Of a stretch of DNA of 64,000 nt, positions 48,888 through 58,367 are shown piece by piece. How positions within the stretch are numbered: position 1 is the stretch's first letter; every line of letters starts with the position of its first letter. Where the stretch lies: positions 1 to 64,000 of the forward strand of contig NZ_WUBS01000008.1 of NCBI RefSeq assembly GCF_010131535.1, given 5' to 3'. Origin of the DNA: Acerihabitans arboris (lineage in GTDB: Bacteria > Pseudomonadota > Gammaproteobacteria > Enterobacterales > Enterobacteriaceae). The notes beneath the pieces are model-generated. The model was not told where the DNA came from. It did no database searches and saw only the letters and a program-made list of their open reading frames with translations. Position numbers and translations under genes: made by a program.

Positions 48888-49802
48888 TTATCCTTGTGAA
48901 GACGATAACGGGTGTGCCGGCGGGGCCTGGACGTAAGGCCCCGCGCCGCCGGCCAGTCGCAGCGCGCCGTCCAGGGCGTCCGCGCAGGGTGCGACGATAT
49001 GCTTGCGCCAGCGGGGGTTCAACCAGGGCAATACCGGCTGTGAGATACCGCCCATCAGGGCAACCTGTGGCGAGCCGGCGTTCACCAGACAGGCTAACAT
49101 CAGATCGATCTCCTGTGCCAGCTGGCGCACCAAATGAACGCCGTTAGGGTCGTCGCGCCGGGCAAAATCAAATATTCGCGGGGCAAACGCCCCCCAGTCA
49201 CGGGGGCCGGCGGACTGGGCCCAGTGCAACATGGCCTCAGGCGAATGGTCGAAATCCGCCATCAGGGCCTGCGTTAATGCGGACGCCGGCAGGATACCCT
49301 CATGGGCCTGCAATGCGCGGCGCAGCGCGTGACGTCCCAGGATAGCGCCCGAGCCCTGATCTCCCAGGCTAAAGCCCCAGCCGCCGATAGAATGGAACCG
49401 GCCGCCGTCAAACGCCGTGGCCTGGCTGCCGGTGCCGGTAATCAGCACCGCGCCGGGCCGGCCTTGATGAGCGCCAAGACAGGCGATTTCCACATCGGAG
49501 GCAATATGCCGGGCCGCGAACGGCATAGGCCAGCTTTCCGCCAGCTCCCTGACGTGCCGCACATTGGCGCCGGCAAAGCCGAACCCCGCCCGCGCGCCGG
49601 CCTGTTCGGACGACGGTAGGCCGGCGAGGCGGAAGGCCTGGGCCACCAGCGCCAGCGCCGTGGCCAGGGCATCCGCCGTATCGCTGAAAATATTGGCCGC
49701 CCCGCCCCGGCACTCCGCCAGCAGGCGGCCCCGGCTATCGATCAGGCGCACGCGGCATTCCGTGCCGCCGCCATCCACGCCCACATAAAAATTTGGTTGC
49801 AA
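48888..49802 (-). CDS. BadF/BadG-type N-acetylglucosamine or glucosamine kinase
   Basis: A 304-residue ASKHA-fold sugar kinase. Phosphate 1 is VGVDGGGTECRVRL at the N terminus; phosphate 2 is LITGTGSQATAF (near residue 118), followed by GGWGFSLGDQGSGAILG, a signature of GspK/NagK-like kinases that phosphorylate glucosamine or GlcNAc at O6. Translation starts at TTG with a strong AAGGAGG 8 bases upstream. It is first in a leftward pair with the ROK regulator. Confidence 0.87.
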   Translation of the reverse strand: MQPNFYVGVDGGGTECRVRLIDSRGRLLAECRGGAANIFSDTADALATALALVAQAFRLAGLPSSEQAGARAGFGFAGANVRHVRELAESWPMPFAARHIASDVEIACLGAHQGRPGAVLITGTGSQATAFDGGRFHSIGGWGFSLGDQGSGAILGRHALRRALQAHEGILPASALTQALMADFDHSPEAMLHWAQSAGPRDWGAFAPRIFDFARRDDPNGVHLVRQLAQEIDLMLACLVNAGSPQVALMGGISQPVLPWLNPRWRKHIVAPCADALDGALRLAGGAGPYVQAPPAHPLSSSQG

Positions 49803-49934
49803 CGTTCCGCCTCCTTTTGGCTCTTGATGACATGAGTTGCCGCCAGGGACGCTGTGGAACTGACGTGTCGAGCGGAAAAGATAGGGTAAAAAAACATAAA
49901 TCGCAATAATGAAAAAAATATCACATTCTTATAT

Positions 49935-49951
49935 TTTAATAAATCATTAAA
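49935..49951. promoter_or_regulatory. inverted repeat TTTAAT-AAATC-ATTAAA in divergent promoter region
   Basis: A 6-bp inverted repeat in the AT-rich gap (49803-50075) between the kinase-ROK pair and the Gfo/Idh/MocA gene. It may be an operator for the ROK regulator, but it differs from the repeat at 45598 and A/T-rich DNA makes chance palindromes common. Confidence 0.3.
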
Positions 49952-50075
49952 TTTCAATGTAATATGTCGTGCCATCATTTTTATGTATTGGTTGATAATT
50001 GACATTACTTTTGTAATCGTAATAAGTTCAAGGCGAAGAAACGGTGATTCATCATGGGCGGCGGGGGCAACCAAC

Positions 50076-51233
50076 ATGAAAGCAGGTATTGTCGGACTGG
50101 GTTTTCGCATGGCGAACGTGGCTAAGGAATTCAAGCAAGCCGATGCGGATTTTACCATAGCAGGATTCGCCGACCCGGCACCGGCCGGGCTGGAGACGTT
50201 AACGCAATTCGGCATCGATGCCGGACAGGGATTCGGCACGCTTGATGAACTGCTGGCGGCGGGCGGTTTTGATATGCTGATGGTGGGCTCGCCGAATTAC
50301 CTGCATCTGGAGCATATCCGCGCCGGGCTGGAAGCCGGGCTTATCGTCTTTACCGAAAAACCGGTGGTGATAAACGAAGAGCAGACCATGGCGCTGGCGG
50401 AGCTGGTGCGACAGTACGGCAGCGATCGCATTATCGTGGGCCTGGTGCTGCGTTATTCGCCGCTGTATGTGGATTTACTCCGCGCCCAGGCGCAAAACCA
50501 ATTGGGCGAAATCACTTCCATCGAGGCTTGTGAGCATATTCCACCCTGGCATGGCGCTTTTTTCATGCGCGACTGGCGGCGTTTCGAACGCTTCGCCGGG
50601 GCGTATATGCTGGAAAAATGCTGCCACGATCTGGACCTGTACCAGGGGCTGATTGGCGCGCGCGCCATGAGCGTGGCAAGCTTTGGCGGCCGCAAATCCT
50701 ATACCGCCGCGCATGAACCGCACGGGCCGGTGATTACCGCCGCGTCTGAAGTGTATCACCGTAAGCCCAGCGGCTGGCACAGCACCGATAACGTGTTTAC
50801 CAGCGATGCGGATATCATCGATTACCAGACCGCGATCGTTGAATATGCCACCGGGGCGACGCTCTCTTTCCATGCCAATCTTAACGTGCCGGATTATTTT
50901 CGCCGTTTTTGCGTTATCGGCAGCGACGGCATGGCGGAAGGGGATTTTGTGCGTAACTATTTCCGCGTCCATGATGCCCGCAGCGGCGACAGGCTGGAGG
51001 ACAAAACCTATGAAGGCTACGGCGACGCCGGTCACTATGGCGCGGATACGCAAATGGCGCAGGGCGTGGTCGACCATCTGCTGCGCGGCGTACCGTTGAA
51101 AGTCTCTATTATCGATGCCATGGAGGCCGGCCTTACCGCGATTAAGATAGACGAAGCGCGTAAAAAGAGATGCCTTATCGACCTGACGGAATGCTGGCAG
51201 CGCTTCGATCGCAAGCTGGGACGCACTGCCTGA
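50076..51233 (+). CDS. Gfo/Idh/MocA-family oxidoreductase
   Basis: A 385-residue NAD(P)-dependent sugar dehydrogenase-type protein. The N-terminal Rossmann motif is KAGIVGLGFRMANVAKEF; the catalytic EKPVVINEEQ (near residue 97) and the C-terminal beta-sheet domain with GAYMLEKCCHDLDLY (near 182, KxxHDxD) are visible. It would oxidise or epimerise a sugar from the neighbouring transporter. The start at 50076 gives the Rossmann motif at residue 5, as usual; a frame back to 49983 has no support. Divergent from the kinase-ROK pair. Confidence 0.88.
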   Translation: MKAGIVGLGFRMANVAKEFKQADADFTIAGFADPAPAGLETLTQFGIDAGQGFGTLDELLAAGGFDMLMVGSPNYLHLEHIRAGLEAGLIVFTEKPVVINEEQTMALAELVRQYGSDRIIVGLVLRYSPLYVDLLRAQAQNQLGEITSIEACEHIPPWHGAFFMRDWRRFERFAGAYMLEKCCHDLDLYQGLIGARAMSVASFGGRKSYTAAHEPHGPVITAASEVYHRKPSGWHSTDNVFTSDADIIDYQTAIVEYATGATLSFHANLNVPDYFRRFCVIGSDGMAEGDFVRNYFRVHDARSGDRLEDKTYEGYGDAGHYGADTQMAQGVVDHLLRGVPLKVSIIDAMEAGLTAIKIDEARKKRCLIDLTECWQRFDRKLGRTA

Positions 51234-51433
51234 CCCGTCGCCAATGCCCCTGGCGCGCTGACGTTATTCCCATCGCGGGTAGACGGTAATGCGCCTTTGC
51301 CTTTCAATGGTTTTTGTAATCAATCGCCCAGCCTTTTGACCATCCCGCCCTGATACCGTGCGAAACAGCCTGTGGACTGATAGACTTGGTAAATCATCCT
51401 GCGGCGGATAACCCTCACAATCATGGCGGCCCA

Positions 51434-52774
51434 ATGAAATTAGTCACTCAAGTTGCAGAACAGCGGAAATTATTGGAAAACGCGGTAGCGCAAGCCTTGG
51501 AACTGGCCGGCGCCGGCTCGGACGCGGCGGAAGTGGCGGTAACCAAGACCACCGGCATCGGCGTCAGCACCCGTTATGGCGAAGTGGAAAACGTTGAATT
51601 CAATAGCGACGGCGCGCTCGGCATCACCGTTTATTACCAGCAGCGCAAGGGCAGCGCCTCGTCCACCGATCTCAGCCCGGACGCGATTGCCCGCACCGTG
51701 GGGGCAGCGCTGGATATCGCCCGTTACACCTCTCCCGACCCGTTCTCCGGCCCGGCGGATAAAGATCTGCTGGCCTTCGACGCGCCGGAGCTGGATCTGT
51801 TCCACCCGGCGGAACTGGACGCCGAACGCGCTTGCGACCTGGCATCCCGGGCCGAACAGGCGGCGCTGAACGCCGATAAGCGTATTACCAATACCGAAGG
51901 CGGCAGTTTCAACAGCCATTACAGCACCAAAGTCTACGGCAACAGCCACGGCATGCTGGCAAGCTACAATAGCAGCCGCCACTCCCTCTCCAGCAGCGTT
52001 ATCGCCGAAAGCGGCGGTAATATGGAACGTAATTACGCCTATACCATCGGCCGGGCGTTTGAGGATCTACGCTCGCCGGAGTGGGTGGGCGAGGAGTGCG
52101 CCCGGCGCACCCTGGCGCATCTGAACCCGCGCAAAATCCCTACCCAACAGGCGCCGGTGCTGTTTGCCGCCGAGGCGGCGACCGGCCTGTTCGGCCATCT
52201 GGTCGGCGCCATCAGCGGCGGCAGCGTCTATCGCAAGTCCACCTTCCTGCTGGACTCACTGGGTAAGGCGATTTTACCGGATTGGCTGACCATCGAAGAG
52301 CATCCTCATTTGCTGAAAGGATTGGCGTCGTCGCCTTTTGATAGCGAAGGAGTGCGCACCCAGGATCGGGCGATCGTCAAAAACGGCGTATTGCAGACCT
52401 GGCTGTTAAGCAGCTACTCGGCGCGCAAGCTGGGGCTGAAAAGTACCGGCCATGCGGGCGGTATCCATAACTGGCGGATTGCGGGCCAGGGCCTTGATTT
52501 TGCGGCATTGATCAAAAAAATGGATCGGGGACTGGTGGTTACCGAACTGATGGGGCAAGGTGTGAGTGCCATCACCGGGGATTATTCCCGAGGAGCCGCC
52601 GGCTTCTGGGTGGAAAACGGTGAAATTCAGTATCCGGTAAGCGAGATTACCATTGCCGGCAACCTGAAGGATATGTGGCGCAATATTGTCTCCGTTGGCG
52701 ACGATATCGAAACCCGCAGCAATATCCAATGCGGATCGGTGTTATTACCGGAGATGAAAATCGCAGGTATTTAA
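51434..52774 (+). CDS. pmbA: metalloprotease PmbA (TldE)
   Basis: A 446-residue partner of TldD. The glycine-rich [21 protein letters not shown] region and the C-terminal [16 protein letters not shown] match PmbA; it lacks the zinc HExxxH of TldD, as expected. The start at 51434 ([10 protein letters not shown]) gives near the E. coli length of 450. It is followed by cybC after 15 bases. Confidence 0.96.
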   Translation: MKLVTQVAEQRKLLENAVAQALELAGAGSDAAEVAVTKTTGIGVSTRYGEVENVEFNSDGALGITVYYQQRKGSASSTDLSPDAIARTVGAALDIARYTSPDPFSGPADKDLLAFDAPELDLFHPAELDAERACDLASRAEQAALNADKRITNTEGGSFNSHYSTKVYGNSHGMLASYNSSRHSLSSSVIAESGGNMERNYAYTIGRAFEDLRSPEWVGEECARRTLAHLNPRKIPTQQAPVLFAAEAATGLFGHLVGAISGGSVYRKSTFLLDSLGKAILPDWLTIEEHPHLLKGLASSPFDSEGVRTQDRAIVKNGVLQTWLLSSYSARKLGLKSTGHAGGIHNWRIAGQGLDFAALIKKMDRGLVVTELMGQGVSAITGDYSRGAAGFWVENGEIQYPVSEITIAGNLKDMWRNIVSVGDDIETRSNIQCGSVLLPEMKIAGI

Positions 52775-52789
52775 CCGGGATTCATAATA

Positions 52790-53179
52790 ATGAAACACAA
52801 AGCAATAGCAATGTTGTCGTTAACCCTGTTTATCGCCGCCCCCCTGGCGGCACAGGCGCGAGATCTCGGCGAGGATATGGATATCCTTAACGCCAACTAT
52901 AGCGCGGTAATGAAGAGCGATAATCCCGCCGCGCTTAAAAAGGGCCTGGCGGGAATGCATGAAGCGGCGCTGGACGCCCGTAAAGGCACGCCGCCGAAGT
53001 TGAAAGGGCAGCCGGCGGATAGTCCGCAGATGAAGGATTTCCGCCAGGGCATCGACACCCTGATCGGCCAAATCGAACAGGCGCAGGCGCTGGCCGACAA
53101 GGGTGATACCCAGCAGGCGCAGACGCTGGCAAAGCAGTTCCAGCAAACCCGCAATGAGAACCACGCCAAGTTCCGTTAA
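52790..53179 (+). CDS. cybC: cytochrome b562
   Basis: A 129-residue periplasmic four-helix-bundle haem protein. The signal peptide ends PLAAQA; the haem ligands are Met in GEDMDILN and His in NENHAKFR at the C terminus, as in E. coli cytochrome b562. Its electron partner is unknown. Linked to pmbA as in E. coli. Confidence 0.95.
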   Translation: MKHKAIAMLSLTLFIAAPLAAQARDLGEDMDILNANYSAVMKSDNPAALKKGLAGMHEAALDARKGTPPKLKGQPADSPQMKDFRQGIDTLIGQIEQAQALADKGDTQQAQTLAKQFQQTRNENHAKFR

Positions 53180-53199
53180 TGCCGTTCCCACCGTTTGAT

Positions 53200-53239
53200 A
53201 AACCGGCGCTCAGCCTGCACCAGGTGGCCGGTTTTTTTT
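53200..53239 (+). terminator. rho-independent terminator after cybC
   Basis: AAACCGG and CCGGTTT close a stem that contains an inner CCTG-CAC-CAGG hairpin, followed by a run of eight T residues. It ends the pmbA-cybC transcript before the convergent giant gene. Confidence 0.85.
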
Positions 53240-53240
53240 A

Positions 53241-56200
53241 TCAGCGCGCCGGCGACGCCGGAGTCAGGGCATGAAACGCCGCCGAAAAAAGCATGGCCAT
53301 CAGCCAGGGGTCCTGGTTATGGCGATGAAACGGATGACCGGCGTTCATGGCCTGGTGCAGATGCGCCAACAGCTGGCAGAAGAGATCGGCATTGCGGGTG
53401 ATCATGGCAATCCTGGCCGTGACTTTTTTACGAAACAGCTGTTGGGCAAGCTCCCGGTCCGTCAGCAGGAAATAATGTTTAACCTGCTCGGCCTGCGGCA
53501 GGCTTATCAAAAAGTTGATTTCCCCCTGCGTCATGTCCCCCGACCATAACCGCCTGATAACAGATGGGAAATCAACGCTGTTATAGCGCGCGGCATACTG
53601 TTCCCCGCCATTGGCGCCACTGCCGTCGACCGCCTGGCCCAGGGTGGCGAAATCCTGATCCGGGGATAATTCACCGCAGCCATAACGGCAAAAGTGAATG
53701 TTAAACTTGTCCTGCGGGCTAGCGCGGCCGTGATGTCCCCCGTTGATTATTATGCGTTTAAGGGGATCGGCACGCAGGGCCAAAACGGCAATCCGCGGCT
53801 TATCAAATTGAGCCACCCAGATCCGGCTGAAGCGTTCGTCGATATGCCGTTGAATGACATCGAGCGTATTTTCCAAACCTTTGTTAAACCAATCCATGGC
53901 TTTGCGCCGGGTCTCGGGGTCCGGATCTTTTGCCCTGAGGACCGAGAAGAGGTTATCCACCAGAAATTGTTGCTCCTGGCGTTCTGCGGCGTACAGCAGA
54001 TCCCTTAATATATGGCGGCAGGAGATCAGGGCATCCCCGAGCTGCATGGCCATGGCGTTATAAGGTGGGTTGGCCGGTATATCCTGTTGCGACAAACCAT
54101 ACACCATAATCTGGGTTACCCCGGCGTTGAGCATCATCTTATCGGCGGTCAGGATTAAAGAATCATTAAGCACGGGCGTCCCTCCGTACCCGCGCCGATA
54201 ATCGGGGGCAACAGGCGTTTTCGCAGGCAGTGCGGGGTTAACGCCTCCCGGCACCGGGTGTTGAGGAAAAAATTCCATATTGGATATGGAGAGAATGAAT
54301 TTTTTCAGCGCGTCATTGAAGCGGATAAAAAGATGATAAGCGTCCTTAAACCCCAGCAGGTAATGCCCCCCCTGGGCGAGATTTTCTATTTTTATATAAT
54401 GAATGCCAATTTTTAAATAGCTTATACGCTGCGCATCCTGCGCTATTCCCAGGCTGTTGATTGGCGAGAGGGATTTACCCTTGCAGCATAATTTATCCAT
54501 ATTAACCATGACATGTTTAAACAACCGTATTGAAACAAAAGCATAGTCCGCCATGGCAACGGTATTGGTGATAACGGTTTTGAAGCGGGAGTCGGTGACG
54601 CGGCCAAACTGCCAATGGACGCTACCGTTGATATTTTCCATATAGACCGGATATCCCGGCCGTGGGTGATGGTTAATATCATAGACTTCATAAAACTTCA
54701 GCTTATTATTAAAACGCAGCGGTAATACGGAATGATATATCCTGATCGCCGTCACGTCATCCCTGCGCCGGCCATTTTTCAGCATCAGGCTTATGGTAAA
54801 ATGCGATTGGCTTTTCCCCAGAAGATTGGTCATCATTCTGCGGGTATATCCTTGGGGATAAACGGCAAGTTTGGCCAGGATGCGTTCTTCACCAGGCGTG
54901 GCGTCGGGCAGGGTTTGCCAAAGCTTGATATCCTCATTGGCAATATGAAAAAATTGGTTAACGCTGAGCTTTATGTTCGCCGCCGGCTGGGCGTAACCTG
55001 CGTCATCACGCGGCAGAATCTCGCCAAGGGTTGCCCGCAATATCCATAATGCGCGGCTCACCGTATCGCCGCGCGGTACGGCGTGGCGCGAGATATACAG
55101 CGGGGAATGGCGGGCGGTATACTTGTTATCGTTAGCGGGCTGCGCGGCGCTAAAGGGTACCAGGGGATTAACATATAGGATATCGGTGATATTGCCGATG
55201 GTTTTGGCCACCGCCCATAACGCCTGGAGGCAAGGCTGGGCCAGCTTTTCCGCGTCGCTGGCGGCGCGCGCCCGTTGCCTGCGGCCCAGGATAGCATGCA
55301 GCGGCCCTCCCACCGGCTGATCCAGCAGCATGACGCGATCGGGATAGTCATCAATATGGGCCAGCCAGCGGTCCACGCCCCATTTGCCAAACAGGGACTT
55401 ACCGTCCATGCGTTCGCGCAAAGCGAAATGAATGGCAATCTCCTTGCGTTGCGCCGGGTCCTTACAGTGTTTTATTATCCAGCGCCTTAAGCCGCCGACG
55501 CCATCGAATATCCTGAAATGCCTGAGGCCGTGCGGCAGATAAAGGATCACCGTATTATCCCCGGTAACGTTAATAACAAACATATCGGTGGCCTGGTAGC
55601 CGTTGATATCAAATAGATGCAATGTCGTTTGGTGGCCGCCCTCATTTTCCAGGCCCAGGCCGTGCAGGATAATCCCGATTATCCTGTCGGTTAACTGGCT
55701 TTGTTCGGCGCGCAGATGCGTTAATATATTGATGATATTGGCGATGTTATGCTGCTTGTGATTATGCTGCCAATACGCGTCCAGCGCGCTGAGATAGGGC
55801 GTGATGATATCCATCTCGTTTACCAGCTGAACAAGCTGCGAGGGTTTTACCGCTACCTGGGGCTTATGGGTAAAGGTCGGCACCGGCCGGTCCGTATAGT
55901 AAAGTCCGGCGTAACGGTCGACTGAGTGGATTTCATCATAGTCCTTGTCGAACAAATGATTCAAAATATAATCAGCTAAGGTGAGCGAGTGGGTAATATC
56001 GGCAATATGGCTCCAGCCGGTGATCGACTCCTGGTCGCGGTAAGCGGTATTAAAATAGTGCAACCAGCCTTTTTCCACCGCCAGTTCCACGCCGAATTTG
56101 GCCTTGACCTGTTGTTTTACCCGCGCCGCGACAATATTTTTCAGCGATGGAAAAGCATCGCGCAAATAACGGTTAAGCCCCGCATCGTTTGCCGCGGCCC

Positions 56201-57341
56201 GGGGAGGGTATCCGGTGGCCTTTACCGTGACTATCCCGGTTGGCCTGGTCTTGCCCGGCGCAATATCGGCCGCCGCCGCGCCGGGCAGCAGGGAGAAGTG
56301 GGGCAGGGAGAAGTGGGGTAGGGAAAACCCGGATAAAGACCTCCTCAACGATTCCAGCGCATAAGGCGGGGAAAGGCGCAGGCCATAGTCGGGCAACCAG
56401 CCGCTGTTATCGCCCAGGTCGGTGAACGCCGCGCGCCGGCCGGCGGAAACAGGCGGCGCCCTATGATGCCCTGGCCGGATGGGCCGCGGCGGGATGATAT
56501 CGCGCGCCGCGTGGTCGCGCCCGCTCACCTTGCCGATAGCATAATAACTTTCCGCCGTCCGCTCCGCCTCGATCTGGTTATTATGGTGCATCCTTACCCA
56601 GTGTCGGGCCAGCAAACGCCCGGCCGCCTGTTGTTTTTTTTCCATCGGGTTCAGGATTATCCGGCCGAAATCATCGGCCTGTTCCTCGCCCTGCGCGGCG
56701 GACGCCGCGCAGAGTGATTGCCAGCACTGGCATGCCGTGGTAAATACGCCCGCCAGCATGGCCGGTATTTTTAAGCTGGTCCGATGCGGCTGCGGCACAT
56801 CCCAACCCTTACAATAATACTGACTGACCAGCGCCAGCACGCCAAGCAACAGATAGCCGTTTTCAGTGGTTATCCTATCCGTACCGTAGTTTAGCAGGCC
56901 GTTGAGGGTGGGGCCGAGGTGTCCTTCAATATATTCTTTTAAATAACCGGCTAAAGGAAACAGGTGATTTGAGCGCGATAGCATATAATTCACGCACAGC
57001 GGCAGGCTTGATGCCAGGACCGTGCTGATATCCTGGCGATTTTTTACCACATGGTAAATGGAACAGGCGCTATCGAATACCGCCAGCGGGATGCCCCATC
57101 CCATTTTACCGCTAAATCGATTGGCCTCATGGGATATCGCCATTTTCGCTAAATTTTTTACTAAACGCTCCATATCCTCGGTCAAGGTTATAACAGGAGA
57201 TTGTATTATATCAGCGCAGTGATATTTAATTTCATTTTCAGTACAGGACCATTCTATATAGGGTTCGCAATCGAAAAAAATCTCATCTAAATCATTTTCA
57301 TTAGTAGGGTTTTTTCGTATGTTTTCATAGGTGATATGCAT
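53241..57341 (-). CDS. giant toxin/effector-like protein 2, DUF6543-like core, paralogue of the 9067 gene
   Basis: A 1366-residue protein with no Sec signal. Its middle part aligns with the 1289-residue protein: ITGWSHI near residue 440, VKPSQLVQLV near 495, LFDINGYQATDMFVI near 576, HFALRER near 640 and WGVDRWLAHI near 653, then NPLVPFS near 725. A beta-type segment (FYEVYDINHHPRPGYPVYMENING) near 880-900 also recalls DUF6543 proteins. The C-terminal third is different: PLKRIIINGG, then NIHFCRYGCGELSPDQDFATL and GGEQYAARYNSVDFPSVIRRL. That layout recalls the lysine-specific metallo-endopeptidase-type toxin domain, but the HExxH would read HFCRY, so it would be inactive. Upstream lies a short Pro/His-rich repeat (SLPHFSLPHF). 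No immunity gene adjoins it. A secreted effector is the best guess. Confidence 0.68.
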   Translation of the reverse strand: MHITYENIRKNPTNENDLDEIFFDCEPYIEWSCTENEIKYHCADIIQSPVITLTEDMERLVKNLAKMAISHEANRFSGKMGWGIPLAVFDSACSIYHVVKNRQDISTVLASSLPLCVNYMLSRSNHLFPLAGYLKEYIEGHLGPTLNGLLNYGTDRITTENGYLLLGVLALVSQYYCKGWDVPQPHRTSLKIPAMLAGVFTTACQCWQSLCAASAAQGEEQADDFGRIILNPMEKKQQAAGRLLARHWVRMHHNNQIEAERTAESYYAIGKVSGRDHAARDIIPPRPIRPGHHRAPPVSAGRRAAFTDLGDNSGWLPDYGLRLSPPYALESLRRSLSGFSLPHFSLPHFSLLPGAAAADIAPGKTRPTGIVTVKATGYPPRAAANDAGLNRYLRDAFPSLKNIVAARVKQQVKAKFGVELAVEKGWLHYFNTAYRDQESITGWSHIADITHSLTLADYILNHLFDKDYDEIHSVDRYAGLYYTDRPVPTFTHKPQVAVKPSQLVQLVNEMDIITPYLSALDAYWQHNHKQHNIANIINILTHLRAEQSQLTDRIIGIILHGLGLENEGGHQTTLHLFDINGYQATDMFVINVTGDNTVILYLPHGLRHFRIFDGVGGLRRWIIKHCKDPAQRKEIAIHFALRERMDGKSLFGKWGVDRWLAHIDDYPDRVMLLDQPVGGPLHAILGRRQRARAASDAEKLAQPCLQALWAVAKTIGNITDILYVNPLVPFSAAQPANDNKYTARHSPLYISRHAVPRGDTVSRALWILRATLGEILPRDDAGYAQPAANIKLSVNQFFHIANEDIKLWQTLPDATPGEERILAKLAVYPQGYTRRMMTNLLGKSQSHFTISLMLKNGRRRDDVTAIRIYHSVLPLRFNNKLKFYEVYDINHHPRPGYPVYMENINGSVHWQFGRVTDSRFKTVITNTVAMADYAFVSIRLFKHVMVNMDKLCCKGKSLSPINSLGIAQDAQRISYLKIGIHYIKIENLAQGGHYLLGFKDAYHLFIRFNDALKKFILSISNMEFFPQHPVPGGVNPALPAKTPVAPDYRRGYGGTPVLNDSLILTADKMMLNAGVTQIMVYGLSQQDIPANPPYNAMAMQLGDALISCRHILRDLLYAAERQEQQFLVDNLFSVLRAKDPDPETRRKAMDWFNKGLENTLDVIQRHIDERFSRIWVAQFDKPRIAVLALRADPLKRIIINGGHHGRASPQDKFNIHFCRYGCGELSPDQDFATLGQAVDGSGANGGEQYAARYNSVDFPSVIRRLWSGDMTQGEINFLISLPQAEQVKHYFLLTDRELAQQLFRKKVTARIAMITRNADLFCQLLAHLHQAMNAGHPFHRHNQDPWLMAMLFSAAFHALTPASPAR
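56285..56315. repeat. two tandem 15-bp copies inside giant gene 2
   Basis: CAGGGAGAAGTGGGG occurs twice in tandem with a third partial copy, encoding the repeated SLPHF. A small slippage product in the linker before the DUF6543-like core. Confidence 0.7.
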
Positions 57342-57421
57342 TAATCTCTCTCTTTATCTATAATTGACTCTATTATGATTGAAAAATGTTTTTATATATT
57401 TTGTTATACAGGGGGGGTGAT

Positions 57422-57440
57422 AGACACGCGGCGCGTGTCT
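57422..57440. promoter_or_regulatory. 19-bp perfect palindrome upstream of giant gene 2
   Basis: Nine-base arms around one G. It is 81 bases upstream of the giant gene's start and GC-rich within an AT-rich stretch, so it stands out as a possible operator; no T-run follows, so it is not a typical terminator. Confidence 0.5.
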
Positions 57441-57838
57441 TTATATGATAAACATCCCGAACGGAGTAATCTTTACGATGGCAGGTTAATTACTTTTGTT
57501 TTTTGTGGCGGTTGAGCCGTACTGGTAGCGATTGGCCGCCGCCGGGACCCGTATGTCGCCGCCGATCGTTATCGGCAGGCAGGACGCGGCCATTGTTTAT
57601 ACTTATCATTGCCGCCGCCGTGTTACCGCTTTCGCGCGCAGGGAAATAATGTGGTAAACCGCCATGCCCGGTATGGCGCGCCTAAGGAGCTGATGCCTTA
57701 TTGGCAATAGGTAAGACGACAATAAGTTATTCTTATAGTTTTGACGCGATGTAAAATGCCCCGCTTTCACTCCTTCTCCGGCCAGATTAACTGTCCATTG
57801 TCATGGTACCAGTGAATTCGCGCTGTTTAGGGTAATAA

Positions 57839-57854
57839 TGCGAATGAGATCACT
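57839..57854. promoter_or_regulatory. candidate CRP site before the dga-like operon
   Basis: TGCGA-ATGAGA-TCACT matches eight of the ten core bases of TGTGA-N6-TCACA. Catabolite control would suit a sugar-acid or amino-sugar catabolic operon. Confidence 0.4.
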
Positions 57855-57865
57855 TAACCAGGCTT

Positions 57866-57889
57866 TATTTCCGCTTCAAAGTGGAAATA
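57866..57889. promoter_or_regulatory. imperfect inverted repeat before the dga-like operon
   Basis: TATTTCCGCTTC and AAAGTGGAAATA pair at 10 of 12 positions. At 115-140 bases before the first gene it may be an operator or a stem in the leader. Confidence 0.4.
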
Positions 57890-58003
57890 TAACGGCTACA
57901 AACCTGCCGCCGCAGCGGCTAGGGTAAATCATCAAAGCCGGCAGGAGCGGTAGTGCTTATCCGCGCTGGATTATTTTTATTATGGACGACGTAGGAGCAA
58001 AGA

Positions 58004-58348
58004 GTGGCCGATAAAGCCGTATCAGCGAGCGGGGAAGACGATCGCGGCGCATTATCCGCGGCATTGACCGAAAAGGTACTGGCGGAAATCATGAATATGC
58101 TGGAGGCACGCGGTATCCAGGCTAATCCGGTGCAGGAGCAAATGCTGAACTCGCATGTACGCGCCATGGTCATGCGTTCCTTGACCGGCGAGCCGTTGCC
58201 GGAAATTGATAAAAGTTTATTTGACGAGATTTCGGCGGACTCGATGGTGATGGCGGAAAAGGTGGTGAATCTCTTGGATAATTTACCGATAGAAGAAGCC
58301 TATTTATTATCGGTTCATTTCGAAGTAGCCAAAGATAATAACGCTTAA
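58004..58348 (+). CDS. PRD-domain-like protein (YhfY-like)
   Basis: A 114-residue soluble helical protein. The C-terminal part (LLDNLPIEEAYLLSVHFEVAKD) is the PTS-regulation-domain pattern, with the conserved His. Such domains are phosphorylated by PTS proteins in BglG-type regulators; here it stands alone, as in the E. coli yhf locus. It starts at GTG with AGGAG 6 bases before. It is the first gene of an operon that runs to the window's end. Confidence 0.72.
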   Translation: MADKAVSASGEDDRGALSAALTEKVLAEIMNMLEARGIQANPVQEQMLNSHVRAMVMRSLTGEPLPEIDKSLFDEISADSMVMAEKVVNLLDNLPIEEAYLLSVHFEVAKDNNA

Positions 58349-58367
58349 CGGTATGTGGGAGAATCAA

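Larger units (their letters stand above)
57342..58003. promoter_or_regulatory. divergent control region between giant gene 2 and the dga-like operon
   Basis: A 662-base gap. It holds a perfect palindrome AGACACGCG-G-CGCGTGTCT at 57422-57440, a CRP-like site at 57839-57854 and an imperfect inverted repeat at 57866-57889 (both listed). No gene is supported in it. The ribosome site of the giant gene (AAAGAGAG) is modest. Confidence 0.5.
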
